Shown piece by piece: positions 1-6,877 of a stretch of DNA of 7,697 nucleotides. The position numbers were made by a program, and so were the translations under genes. The stretch is from contig RXIJ01000003.1 of the NCBI GenBank assembly GCA_004212095.1, forward strand, positions 1 through 7,697, in the 5' to 3' direction. Under the pieces are notes generated by a model that worked only from the letters and a program-made list of their open reading frames with translations, had not been told where the DNA came from and made no database searches. The DNA is from Methanosarcinales archaeon. Its GTDB lineage: Archaea; Halobacteriota; Methanosarcinia; Methanosarcinales; EX4572-44. Numbering within the stretch: the first letter of the stretch is position 1; the number at the start of each line of letters is the position of its first letter.

Positions 1-218
1 ATGACCAGGGTTTTTGAGTATTATATGTTGTTTGTGGGGATTATTCGTCAAAAAATCCTATTATGTCTTTATCAGTTAATTCTGGCAATCTTTTTTTAAA
101 ATATACTCTGCATCTTTTGATATTATGCCATCATATCTTTCTTAGGATGTTTGATGCGTTTGGACAAATCTTGAACCGTCAGATGTCTCTTTATTTGAAT
201 TTGTTCTGTTTTTACCAT
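1..218 (-). pseudogene. IS630-family transposase remnant, N-terminal part, extends past left edge
   Basis: Reading the minus strand from an ATG at 218-216 gives a start (MVKTEQIQIKRHLTVQDLSK) like that of IS630-type transposases of methanogens. The frame reaches a stop at 125-123. In a shifted frame from 135 the text continues as YDGIISKDAEYILKK, then, after a one-base loss in the T-run at 91-97, as RLPELTDKDIIGFFDE. A TAA stop follows at 43-41, then SPQTTYNTQKPWS to the window edge. In this family the last two blocks are contiguous (GFLDESSPQTTSNTQ..., from memory), with the Asp of the FxDE motif a catalytic residue. The remnant therefore carries an internal deletion (the helix-turn-helix region between the first two blocks is missing), a frameshift and a nonsense codon. 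It cannot make a working transposase. The family call rests on remembered motifs, not a search. Confidence 0.72.
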
Positions 219-240
219 TGGTCCTATAAATCTTAAATGT

Positions 241-480
241 TTAGTTCGTGACTATAATATCTACACTATCGACGCGTGCGTGTGAAGAACCGATGCTGCA
301 CCAGTCTATAAACTCTTTAAGCTCTGGTTCGCTTCCTTCTACCATTATTTCAACACGCCCGTCCCTTCGATTCCGCACCCAGCCTGTGAGGTTGAGATTC
401 GTTGCCTGCTTATCTGTGTAGGCTCTGAAACACACACCCTGCACAAGACCGTTGACAAATATATGCACGCATTTTTTCAT
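241..480 (-). CDS. acyP: Acylphosphatase, C-terminally short
   Basis: This 79-residue protein hydrolyses carboxyl-phosphate bonds of small acylphosphates in the cytoplasm. The acylphosphatase signature is clear: GLVQGVCFRAYT at residues 11-22, containing the phosphate-binding loop and catalytic Arg19, and GWVRNRRDGRVEIMVEG at about 33-49, with the catalytic Asn37. Family members are usually about 90 residues and end in a beta strand with an F-x-I pattern. Here the protein stops after VDSVDIIVTN, so the last strand is missing. Downstream of the TAA, in the same frame (240-223), the codons read TFKIYR, which resembles the lost strand. That stretch also lies immediately before the IS630 remnant start at 218. 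The gene may have been cut by the insertion or by a nonsense change plus a small deletion. Both catalytic residues are present, but folding without the last strand is uncertain. No Shine-Dalgarno sequence is seen before the ATG, consistent with a short or absent leader. Confidence 0.88.
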   Translation of the reverse strand: MKKCVHIFVNGLVQGVCFRAYTDKQATNLNLTGWVRNRRDGRVEIMVEGSEPELKEFIDWCSIGSSHARVDSVDIIVTN

Positions 481-508
481 TGTACCCGACTTTATATATT
501 ACGTTTCT

Positions 509-516
509 TAATAAAG
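509..516 (-). promoter_or_regulatory. Candidate TATA box for acyP
   Basis: On the minus strand this reads CTTTATTA, about 30 bases before the acyP ATG. Archaeal transcription starts roughly 25 bases after the TATA box, so the mRNA would begin a few bases before the start codon. That fits the absence of a Shine-Dalgarno sequence. A second AT-rich stretch (AATATATAAA on the minus strand, 491-500) is too close to the ATG to serve unless the true start is internal. Confidence 0.3.
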
Positions 517-548
517 TTATTTCTGGGGAACAGCCAAACGAAAAAAGG

Positions 549-659
549 ATGCCAGAGATCAGATTGGTAAACATAACAACCCGTGGAGTTTATAGTCTCT
601 ATCCGGGGGAAAAATTATATGTGATAAGTCATTTAACAGTAGATGTATATGGTGTTTAG
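549..659 (+). pseudogene. Possible N-terminal scrap of an ABC transporter ATPase
   Basis: A 36-codon open frame starts at an ATG directly preceded by AAAAAAGG and ends at TAG 657-659. The peptide begins MPEIRLVNITTRG and ends KLYVISHLTVDVYGV. The pattern of a first strand E-x-R-L-x-N-(V/I)-T and a second strand V-I-x-x-L-T-x-D-V is how ABC ATPase domains begin, just before the DGEF...GxxGxGKT Walker A segment. Here the text ends exactly before that segment. It overlaps the start of the next remnant (649) in another frame. The match is from pattern memory and short, so chance is a real alternative. Confidence 0.3.
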
Positions 660-936
660 TAAGATACACATCAAGAATTTTAAGGCACTGAGAGATACTA
701 TAGAACTCAATGTTAAACCCTTAACTCTAGAAAAACCAGTTTAATCCAGGCAATTAACACTAAGACAGACTGTGCAGAGTCCGGATCAACAAACGCCTTT
801 GATTTTGAATGATTATGTTGATTTTGGCTCGTATGGGGATGTAGTATTTAAACACGACGAAAAAAATGATATTCATATTAATTTTGAAATAGTAGAAAAC
901 TTAAGGGAAAATCTGACAATCTCGAACAAAAGGTGA
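649..936 (+). pseudogene. AAA/RecF-like ATPase remnant with destroyed P-loop
   Basis: From ATG 649 the frame reads MVFSKIHIKNFKALRDTIEL then NVKPLT, the typical start of AAA-15/OLD/RecF-like ATPases (I-x-I-x-N-F-K-x-L-x-D...L-x-P-L-T), which is normally followed by a GPNxSGKSS Walker A loop. Instead the frame meets TAA at 742-744. A second frame at 732-752 carries KTSLIQA, the end of a Walker A. From 754 the first frame resumes as LTLRQTVQSPDQQTPLILND, then YVDFGSYGDVVFKHD, matching the segment after the P-loop in these proteins, and ends at TGA 934-936. Small deletions have thus removed the front of the nucleotide-binding loop, and the gene is cut after about 95 codons where intact relatives have several hundred. 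It cannot bind ATP in the usual way. Relatives are often stand-alone or paired with nucleases in defence loci, but no partner is visible here. Confidence 0.68.
931..936 (+). promoter_or_regulatory. Ribosome binding site of ablA, overlapping the ATPase remnant's stop
   Basis: AGGTGA lies four bases before the ATG at 941 and is complementary to the archaeal 16S rRNA 3' end (UCACCU). It supports 941 as the ablA start. The same six bases supply the last Arg codon and TGA stop of the ATPase remnant. Confidence 0.75.
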
Positions 937-940
937 ACAA

Positions 941-2254
941 ATGGAAATATATACTGAAAAACAGAAGGAAATTTCTGAAACAATAGCAGACGATGCGAGC
1001 CATTCTAACTGGAAGAACTATAAATGGCAATTGAGCCATGCCATAAAGGATATCGATACGTTTGAAGATATTACCTCTATCAAATTCGATGAAGAAGAGA
1101 AACAGGTCTATGAAAAAGTTCTTGAAAAATTCCCGCTCTCTATCACCCCTTATTATCTATCGTTGATCGATTATGATAACTACAAGAATGACCCGATCTT
1201 TATACAGTCGTTTCCTGACCCTCATGAATTGATTATCAGCAAATATGACATAAAAGATTCTCTCGCGGAGGATACAGACAGTCCTGTACCGGGAATCACC
1301 CATAGATACCCGGATCGGGTACTCTTTCTCATAAGCAATATCTGTGGCATGTACTGCCGTCATTGTACACGGAAGCGGCGAGTTGGCGATGTGGATTCCA
1401 TTCCGAACAGATCTGAGATACTAAAAGGGATTGAGTACATCAAAAACACACCCGTGGTCAGGGATGTCTTGCTTTCGGGTGGAGACCCGCTGATGTTATC
1501 AGATAGCTATCTTGATTGGATTCTTACCGAGCTACAGGCGATTCCGCATGTTGAGGTGATCCGGATAGGGACTAGAATGCCTGTAGTCCTGCCTTATCGT
1601 ATAACCGATGATCTGGTAAATATGCTCAAAAAACACCATCCAATATGGATCAATACCCAGTTCAACCACCCACGAGAGGTGACAGCCTCTTCAAGAGAAG
1701 CGCTCAGTATGCTGGCAAATGCGGGGATACCACTTGGCAACCAATCAGTCTTACTGGCAGGTGTGAACGACTGCCCTATACTAATGAAGAAACTGGTGCA
1801 AAAAATGGTTCAAAACAGAGTCAGACCCTATTACTTATATCAATGTGATCTATCTGAGGGATTGACTCATTTCCGCACCCCTGTTGGTAAGGGTATAGAG
1901 ATCATCGAGTCCCTGATCGGGCACACGAGTGGTTTTGCCGTACCAGAGTATGTGATCGATGCGCCGGGCGGGGGTGGGAAGATCCGCGTTATGCCTCAGT
2001 ATCTGATATCATGGTCCACCAACAAGGTCATTCTGAGAAATTATGAAGGGGTCATCACCTCGTACAAAGAGCCTGATTCTTATGAACCGACTTTTTGCGA
2101 TAGAAATTGTGATGAATGCCAGTTGCAATTGGAACTGTACCCGGCTGATGAATACAAGGCAGTTGGTATAGAGAAGTTACTGGCAGATCATGATAAAACC
2201 ATATCTCTTGTCCCGATGAATACAGATAGAATGAACAGAAGAAATGCCCAGTGA
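941..2254 (+). CDS. ablA: Lysine 2,3-aminomutase
   Basis: This 437-residue radical SAM enzyme converts L-alpha-lysine to L-beta-lysine, the first step of N-epsilon-acetyl-beta-lysine synthesis. The iron-sulfur motif CGMYCRHC gives Cys135, Cys139 and Cys142. PGGGGK ends in Lys347, the expected PLP-binding lysine. Asp303 (YQCDLSEG) and Asp340 (VIDAPGGGGK) correspond to the two aspartates that hold the substrate amino group in the clostridial enzyme (D293 and D330, a constant offset of ten). Cys278, plus Cys386, Cys390 and Cys393 near the C-terminus, fit the structural zinc site of that enzyme. Length is close to the clostridial protein (about 416), with a slightly longer N-terminus. The start is fixed by AGGTGA at 931-936. 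The stop TGA shares one base with the ablB ATG, so the two are co-translated. All key residues are present and the gene looks functional. In methanogens this pair responds to salt, but no osmotic control element could be recognised here. Confidence 0.96.
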   Translation: MEIYTEKQKEISETIADDASHSNWKNYKWQLSHAIKDIDTFEDITSIKFDEEEKQVYEKVLEKFPLSITPYYLSLIDYDNYKNDPIFIQSFPDPHELIISKYDIKDSLAEDTDSPVPGITHRYPDRVLFLISNICGMYCRHCTRKRRVGDVDSIPNRSEILKGIEYIKNTPVVRDVLLSGGDPLMLSDSYLDWILTELQAIPHVEVIRIGTRMPVVLPYRITDDLVNMLKKHHPIWINTQFNHPREVTASSREALSMLANAGIPLGNQSVLLAGVNDCPILMKKLVQKMVQNRVRPYYLYQCDLSEGLTHFRTPVGKGIEIIESLIGHTSGFAVPEYVIDAPGGGGKIRVMPQYLISWSTNKVILRNYEGVITSYKEPDSYEPTFCDRNCDECQLQLELYPADEYKAVGIEKLLADHDKTISLVPMNTDRMNRRNAQ

Positions 2255-3087
2255 TGCCAGACAAAGTTGAGAAGCTCGGAAATTCATATATCCAGCACGG
2301 AACGTTCAATGATAGAATTTACCTGATGAAATTATCGTGCAGAGATTATCCGGATATTGTAAACCGCTTAAACAATCTTGCCAGGTACCATCGGTACTCA
2401 AAGATATTTGCGAAGGTTCCTGAGTCTGTAGGATCGCTCTTTCGTAAAAATGATTACAAAGTAGAAGCCCGCATCCCATCTTTTTACGATGGTGAAGAAA
2501 CTGGTCTTTTTCTTGGAAAATTCCTGCAAAAGAATCGCCAGAACTCTTCTGATCAGGAAATGATACAGTCTGTTCTGAAAATGGCAGAGGAAAAAACCGC
2601 ATTGGCAGATTCTCCCACCCTGCCTGAACCAATGCAATGGCGGATTTGCCGACCGGACGATGCCGAAGAGATGGCTGAAGCGTATCGCCATATATTTAAG
2701 ACATACCCATTCCCAATTCATGACCCCAACTATCTTCGTGAAACCATGGCTGACAATGTAGTTTACTTTGCAGTGGAATGCGATGAAAAGATCGTGTCGC
2801 TGGCATCATCGGAGATATGCAAAGAGGATCATCACGTAGAGATGACTGACTTTGCGACACTTCCCGATTATCGCAGAAACAGACTTGCCACATTTTTGCT
2901 TTCAGTGATGGAAGAAGAGATGCGACGGCTGGGGCTGAAACTCTCATATACTATTGCCCGCGCAATCTCCTATGGCATGAACATCACATTCTCGAGGAGG
3001 GGGTATCAATACAGTGGGACACTGCTAAACAACACCAATATATCAGGGCGTCTTGAAAGTATGAACGTGTGGTATAAATTCCTGTAG
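2254..3087 (+). CDS. ablB: Beta-lysine N6-acetyltransferase
   Basis: This 277-residue protein transfers an acetyl group from acetyl-CoA to the epsilon amino group of beta-lysine, giving the compatible solute N-epsilon-acetyl-beta-lysine. A GNAT fold occupies about residues 127-277, starting MQWRICRPDDAEEMAEAY. The acetyl-CoA pyrophosphate-binding motif A is at about 200-225 (DFATLPDYRRNRLATFLL, a variant of the usual R/Q-x-x-G-x-G/A). A family-typical end (GRLESMNVWYKFL) follows. Residues 1-126 form the N-terminal region specific to AblB. The ATG at 2254 overlaps the ablA stop (TGATG); a GTG three bases earlier (2251) is also open. No separate ribosome binding site is obvious, so translation is probably coupled to ablA. 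Adjacency to ablA makes the assignment much firmer than the GNAT fold alone would. No convincing terminator is visible after the stop. Confidence 0.93.
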   Translation: MPDKVEKLGNSYIQHGTFNDRIYLMKLSCRDYPDIVNRLNNLARYHRYSKIFAKVPESVGSLFRKNDYKVEARIPSFYDGEETGLFLGKFLQKNRQNSSDQEMIQSVLKMAEEKTALADSPTLPEPMQWRICRPDDAEEMAEAYRHIFKTYPFPIHDPNYLRETMADNVVYFAVECDEKIVSLASSEICKEDHHVEMTDFATLPDYRRNRLATFLLSVMEEEMRRLGLKLSYTIARAISYGMNITFSRRGYQYSGTLLNNTNISGRLESMNVWYKFL

Positions 3088-3269
3088 CTGCTACGAAAAA
3101 CAGTTATGCGGTGAATCGAGGCATAGAATGTACTGAATCCGGGGTAAAAAGCTCTGCACAAAGAGTAATCATAAACCAAAAATAATCAAATGTTGCGGCA
3201 ATAAGGCTAACCTGTGGAAAATGGCTGAAAAAATGGGGTCAGCAGAAGGACAGATGGTGCCTCCAAAAT

Positions 3270-3279
3270 CATATATAAA
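3270..3279 (+). promoter_or_regulatory. TATA box for the large GH94-like gene
   Basis: CATATATAAA sits about 35-45 bases before the ATG at 3314 and is preceded by an A-rich TFB-recognition-like stretch (CCAAAAT). The expected start of transcription is near 3298-3303, giving a leader of about 12 bases, consistent with the absence of a Shine-Dalgarno sequence. The gene is thus likely transcribed separately from ablAB. Confidence 0.5.
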
Positions 3280-3293
3280 CCATAAGAAGCATT

Positions 3294-3308
3294 AAACCAG
3301 TTTGGTTT
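3294..3308 (+). promoter_or_regulatory. Small inverted repeat at the predicted transcription start
   Basis: AAACCA (3294-3299) and TGGTTT (3303-3308) form a perfect 6-bp inverted repeat with a 3-base spacer, about 20 bases after the TATA box. It could be a repressor site or a 5' hairpin. Repeats this short also occur by chance in AT-rich DNA. Confidence 0.25.
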
Positions 3309-3313
3309 TGTCT

Positions 3314-6300
3314 ATGGTGAATAAAGAGAACGTCAGATATTATCTTGATGGTGAGAAGCGATTTGTTATTGAGAATTATAACTGGGCTAAGCCGTTTTCA
3401 AGTTTTTTCCCGGGAATTGGTGGAAAGTGGGGTGTCCCGTTGTGGGCTTATTACGTGAACCGGGGGCAGTGTGTGTCCAGTATTGGAGTACGGGATAAGG
3501 ATAATGCAATTATGGAGTTTTTCTCCTTTAATAAAGCCTGTCAGATGGTGGGTAATCAGGGGTTCAGGACTTTTCTGAAGGTGGACGGTGAGGTTTTGTA
3601 TGAGCCGTTCAAACAGTCAAAAGACGAGATGGTTTCTCAGAGGATGATTGTTTCTGCCTGGGATATAGAGTTAGAGGAGGTTAATCGTGCGCTTGGTCTT
3701 CGGGTTTCTGTTAACTTTTTTCCTCTTGTGAACCTGCCTGTTGCAGGGCTTGTGCGAATGGTCAGTATCAAAAATTTAAATGGTAAACCATTGAAGGCAG
3801 AACTTCTTGATGGTCTGCCACATATCCTTTCATTTGGCATGACCCAGCGCAGCATCAAAATTATTGCAAGACACATAGAGGCGATGAAAGAGGTGGAGGT
3901 TATTGATGGGATGCCCTTCTTTAAGCTGAAACAGGTCCCTCTCGATGTTCCGGAGGTTCGGGAGGTTTGTGGTGGCAATTTTTATTTTACCCTGTTAGAT
4001 GGAAAATGCAGCATCCCAAGTGATAGTTATGTGGTGGACCCTGAATCGGTATTTGGCGTATCGTGGAGCTTTGATTACCCGTGGTTGTTTGCCGAGCATG
4101 GTGTTGAAGAGGTGCTGGCATGCAATCAAATGTATGAGAATAAGACTCCCTGTGCATTCACGGTACTCTGTCTTGACATACCTGCTGGTGAAGAGATGAC
4201 GTTCTATTCTATCGTAGGTAATGCGTCTTCTGAGGAAAAACTGAGGAGTTTTAAGAAGTATGCTGTGGATAATGGAATTTTAGATAAGAGAGATGAGAAT
4301 AGAAGGACTATTGAAAAGATTGAAGATAATATGTTTACTGTTAGCAGTAATAAGAATTTTGATAGTTATTGTGGTCAAACGTTTCTTGATAATGTGGTCA
4401 GGGGTGGGATGCCTGTTGTCTTCCAAACACAGTCAAGTAAAAATGTGTTCTACCTGTATTCGAGAAAGCATGGGGATCTTGAGAGGGATTATAATTATTT
4501 TGTGGTTGAAGAGACGTATCTATCGCAGGGCAATTCGCATTTCAGGGATGTTAATCAGAACCGCAGAAATGATACCTGGTTCAATCCTGAGATAGAAGAC
4601 AGTAATATTATCATGTTCTTTAACATGATCCAGACAGATGGTTTTAATCCTCTTGTTGTAAATGGCCTTACGTACACTGTTAAGGATTTGCCAGCGCTTG
4701 CGGAATGGCTCGGCGATATTGTAGACGATACCGGAGGGCTCTTTGATGAGTTACTGGAGCTTGTTAAAGAGCCTTTTACACCAGGCGAGTTTATGATGAA
4801 AATCGAGGAGGCAGTAACCGGGAGGTCTCCGGATTATGATAAGATTATTTCGGTATTGCTCTCATTCTCCCGGGAGAATGATGTTGGAGAACCGTCTGAA
4901 GGTTTCTGGATCGATCACTGGACGTACAATCTTGACCTTCTAGACAATTTCCTGACGATCTTCCCGGACAGGTTAAAAGAGATACTGGTGGATAAATCTG
5001 TTTTCACGTTTTATGACAATCCCGATGTTGTTATACCACGAAACAAGAAGTACGTGCTGGTTGATGGAAATGTCAGGCAGTACGGTTCTGTAAAACGAAA
5101 CAGGGATAAGTTGAAACTGATAAAATCAAGGGGAGCTGATCCTTATAAGGTTAGAAGAGAATATGGCAGAGGCAGCGTGTACACAACAAACCTCCTCGTT
5201 AAGATGCTCTTAATAATTGCAAACAAGATCGCTTCACTGGATCCTGAAGGAATCGGCATGGAGATGGAAGCTGATAAACCGGGTTGGAATGATCCTTTAA
5301 ACGGCTTGCCAGGACTACTTGCATCATCTCTCCCAGAGACCCTTGAACTTAAAAGGGCTTGCTCCTTTTTATCCGATGCCATCGTAAGTATTGGACTTGA
5401 AGATTCCGGGTCTGTATCAATCTTCGAGGAACTGGACATATTCATTACTGATCTGACGGAAACAATCGAAAAACGACTGGACTCGGTGGATGAAAACAGG
5501 AAATTTTTGTTCTGGGATGAAAGTCACCGAATAAAAGAAGATTATCGGGAGAAAACTATCTTTGGCGTGAGTGGCGAAGAAATGGAGATGAAAATCTCCA
5601 CTGTAAAAAACTTCATAGATAAATCTTTGAAATTGCTTGATAATATCTTCAGCGAGATTCCAAAGGATAAAGTGTTCCACAAAAACGGAGTATGCTACAC
5701 CTATTTCTTAAACGAAGTCAAAAGATACGAGCATATTCACAGAGATTATGAAAAGAGCGAGATTGCAGTCAACGACCACGGGTTGGAACTTGTAACGCCA
5801 CTGGAGTTCAAACAAAAGCCTCTTTCACTATTTCTTGAAGGTCCGGTTCATCTAATGAAAATAAAACAGGAATTAGCCAGCGAAATATACAAAAATGTTA
5901 AAAATAGTGAAATATACGATGAAAAACTAAAGATGTACAAGACAAGTGAACCCATAACAAGAGAACCGTCCGAGATCGGGCGAGCACGTGCATACACGCC
6001 TGGGTGGATCGAGAACGAATCCATTTACCTGCACATGGAATACAAGTACCTGCTTGAACTACTCAAAGCCGGTCTTCACAGAGAATATTACGAGGAAATA
6101 AGGAATACAATGATACCTTTCCTTGATCCTGAAACTTATGGGCGGAGTATCCTTGAAAACAGCTCATTCATTGTCAGCAGTGCCTTCCCTGATAGCAAAC
6201 TGCATGGGCGAGGCTTCCAACCAAGACTCACAGGAGCATCGGCAGAATTAATCAATATATGGACAATTATGACTGCGGGACAACACCCATTCTTTGTCGA

Positions 6301-6643
6301 CGAAACAGGAAACTTGAAGCTGAAGCTTGAACCGGTAATCCCCAACTGGCTTTTCACAGAGAAAAAACAGACCTGCAAAACCTTCGCAGACAACGGAGAC
6401 GAAAAAGAACTAACCATACCAGAAAATTGCTTTGCATTCAAATTCCTTGGAAAAGCAATCGTCATATATCACAACGACAAAAGAAAAAACACCTTTGGAA
6501 ACGATAAAGCAAGAATCACCCACTACACCCTGAAATACACCGATGGAGAAACTTACAAAATACAGGGCAGCACAATACCAGAAAAACTTGCAAACGACAC
6601 ACGAAATGGACAGATAAAAAGAATAGACGCATTTCTACACTGA
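3314..6643 (+). CDS. Large GH94-like ('cellobiose phosphorylase'-type) carbohydrate-active protein
   Basis: This is a cytoplasmic-looking protein of about 1109 residues, with no signal peptide or membrane segment. It resembles long proteins usually labelled cellobiose phosphorylase, built from an N-terminal beta-sandwich, an (alpha/alpha)6 catalytic barrel and a C-terminal beta domain. N-terminal blocks: FFPGIGGKWGVPLWAYYVNR and the nearby GFRTFLKVDGEVLYEPF. The barrel region carries FYLYSRKHGDLERDYN from about residue 379, DVNQNRRNDTWFNPE from 412, and GFWIDHWTYNLDLLDNF from 530, where Asp534 is a possible general acid. Later come HGRGFQPRLTGASAE (964-978), EPVIPNWLF and a C-terminal FKFLGKAIVIYHNDKRKNTF. 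These conserved blocks are recalled, not searched. Whether it phosphorolyses a disaccharide, cleaves a glucan or acts otherwise is unknown. The ATG at 3314 is preferred; an in-frame TTG at 3302 lies at the predicted transcription start. Base skew changes sharply along the gene, G/T-rich first and A/C-rich last. Confidence 0.75.
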   Translation: MVNKENVRYYLDGEKRFVIENYNWAKPFSSFFPGIGGKWGVPLWAYYVNRGQCVSSIGVRDKDNAIMEFFSFNKACQMVGNQGFRTFLKVDGEVLYEPFKQSKDEMVSQRMIVSAWDIELEEVNRALGLRVSVNFFPLVNLPVAGLVRMVSIKNLNGKPLKAELLDGLPHILSFGMTQRSIKIIARHIEAMKEVEVIDGMPFFKLKQVPLDVPEVREVCGGNFYFTLLDGKCSIPSDSYVVDPESVFGVSWSFDYPWLFAEHGVEEVLACNQMYENKTPCAFTVLCLDIPAGEEMTFYSIVGNASSEEKLRSFKKYAVDNGILDKRDENRRTIEKIEDNMFTVSSNKNFDSYCGQTFLDNVVRGGMPVVFQTQSSKNVFYLYSRKHGDLERDYNYFVVEETYLSQGNSHFRDVNQNRRNDTWFNPEIEDSNIIMFFNMIQTDGFNPLVVNGLTYTVKDLPALAEWLGDIVDDTGGLFDELLELVKEPFTPGEFMMKIEEAVTGRSPDYDKIISVLLSFSRENDVGEPSEGFWIDHWTYNLDLLDNFLTIFPDRLKEILVDKSVFTFYDNPDVVIPRNKKYVLVDGNVRQYGSVKRNRDKLKLIKSRGADPYKVRREYGRGSVYTTNLLVKMLLIIANKIASLDPEGIGMEMEADKPGWNDPLNGLPGLLASSLPETLELKRACSFLSDAIVSIGLEDSGSVSIFEELDIFITDLTETIEKRLDSVDENRKFLFWDESHRIKEDYREKTIFGVSGEEMEMKISTVKNFIDKSLKLLDNIFSEIPKDKVFHKNGVCYTYFLNEVKRYEHIHRDYEKSEIAVNDHGLELVTPLEFKQKPLSLFLEGPVHLMKIKQELASEIYKNVKNSEIYDEKLKMYKTSEPITREPSEIGRARAYTPGWIENESIYLHMEYKYLLELLKAGLHREYYEEIRNTMIPFLDPETYGRSILENSSFIVSSAFPDSKLHGRGFQPRLTGASAELINIWTIMTAGQHPFFVDETGNLKLKLEPVIPNWLFTEKKQTCKTFADNGDEKELTIPENCFAFKFLGKAIVIYHNDKRKNTFGNDKARITHYTLKYTDGETYKIQGSTIPEKLANDTRNGQIKRIDAFLH

Positions 6644-6650
6644 ACACTTG

Positions 6651-6669
6651 AGACACATTCTATGTGTCT
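6651..6669 (+). terminator. Hairpin terminator candidate after the large gene
   Basis: AGACACAT (6651-6658) and ATGTGTCT (6662-6669) make a perfect 8-bp stem with a 3-base loop, starting eight bases after the TGA stop and followed by ATTTCT. Archaeal termination mainly needs T-runs, and the run here is short, so the hairpin may instead stabilise the mRNA 3' end. Confidence 0.5.
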
Positions 6670-6837
6670 ATTTCTAACAGACGCCCGAATTGAGATACGA
6701 TTCCCGACTTTCAAAGATGTGCCAAAAATCGACACCTTGCAAGTGTATGGCAGCAGTCTCCACCAAAGTATTGATCCATATGATACCGATTCATGTATTT
6801 TCGGTTAAGAGATTAATCATTCCAAACTATTAATATA

Positions 6838-6846
6838 TTTATATAT
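6838..6846 (+). promoter_or_regulatory. TATA box of the IS4-family remnant
   Basis: TTTATATAT lies about 35 bases before the remnant's ATG at 6878, within a run of AT-rich sequence. It fits the spacing of an archaeal promoter with a very short leader. Confidence 0.4.
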
Positions 6847-6877
6847 CAAAGAGGTTATCCTAATTTGTGATGTTGAT

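Noticed and set aside
3088..3260. Search for a terminator or RNA gene after ablB
   Set aside because: Only a 4-bp stem (CTCT...AGAG) and scattered A-runs are present. Nothing resembles a tRNA, a riboswitch or a stable terminator.
3221..3295. A 24-codon open frame (MAEKMGSAEGQMVPPKSYIN...) between ablB and the large gene
   Set aside because: It has no ribosome binding site and runs through the TATA box of the next gene. I recognise no homologue, and its length is easily reached by chance.
6731..6755. An imperfect palindrome (ACACCTTGCAAGTGT) that might be an IS end or operator
   Set aside because: It contains a mismatch, and no matching copy was found at the far side of the IS4 remnant, so it cannot be assigned as a terminal repeat.
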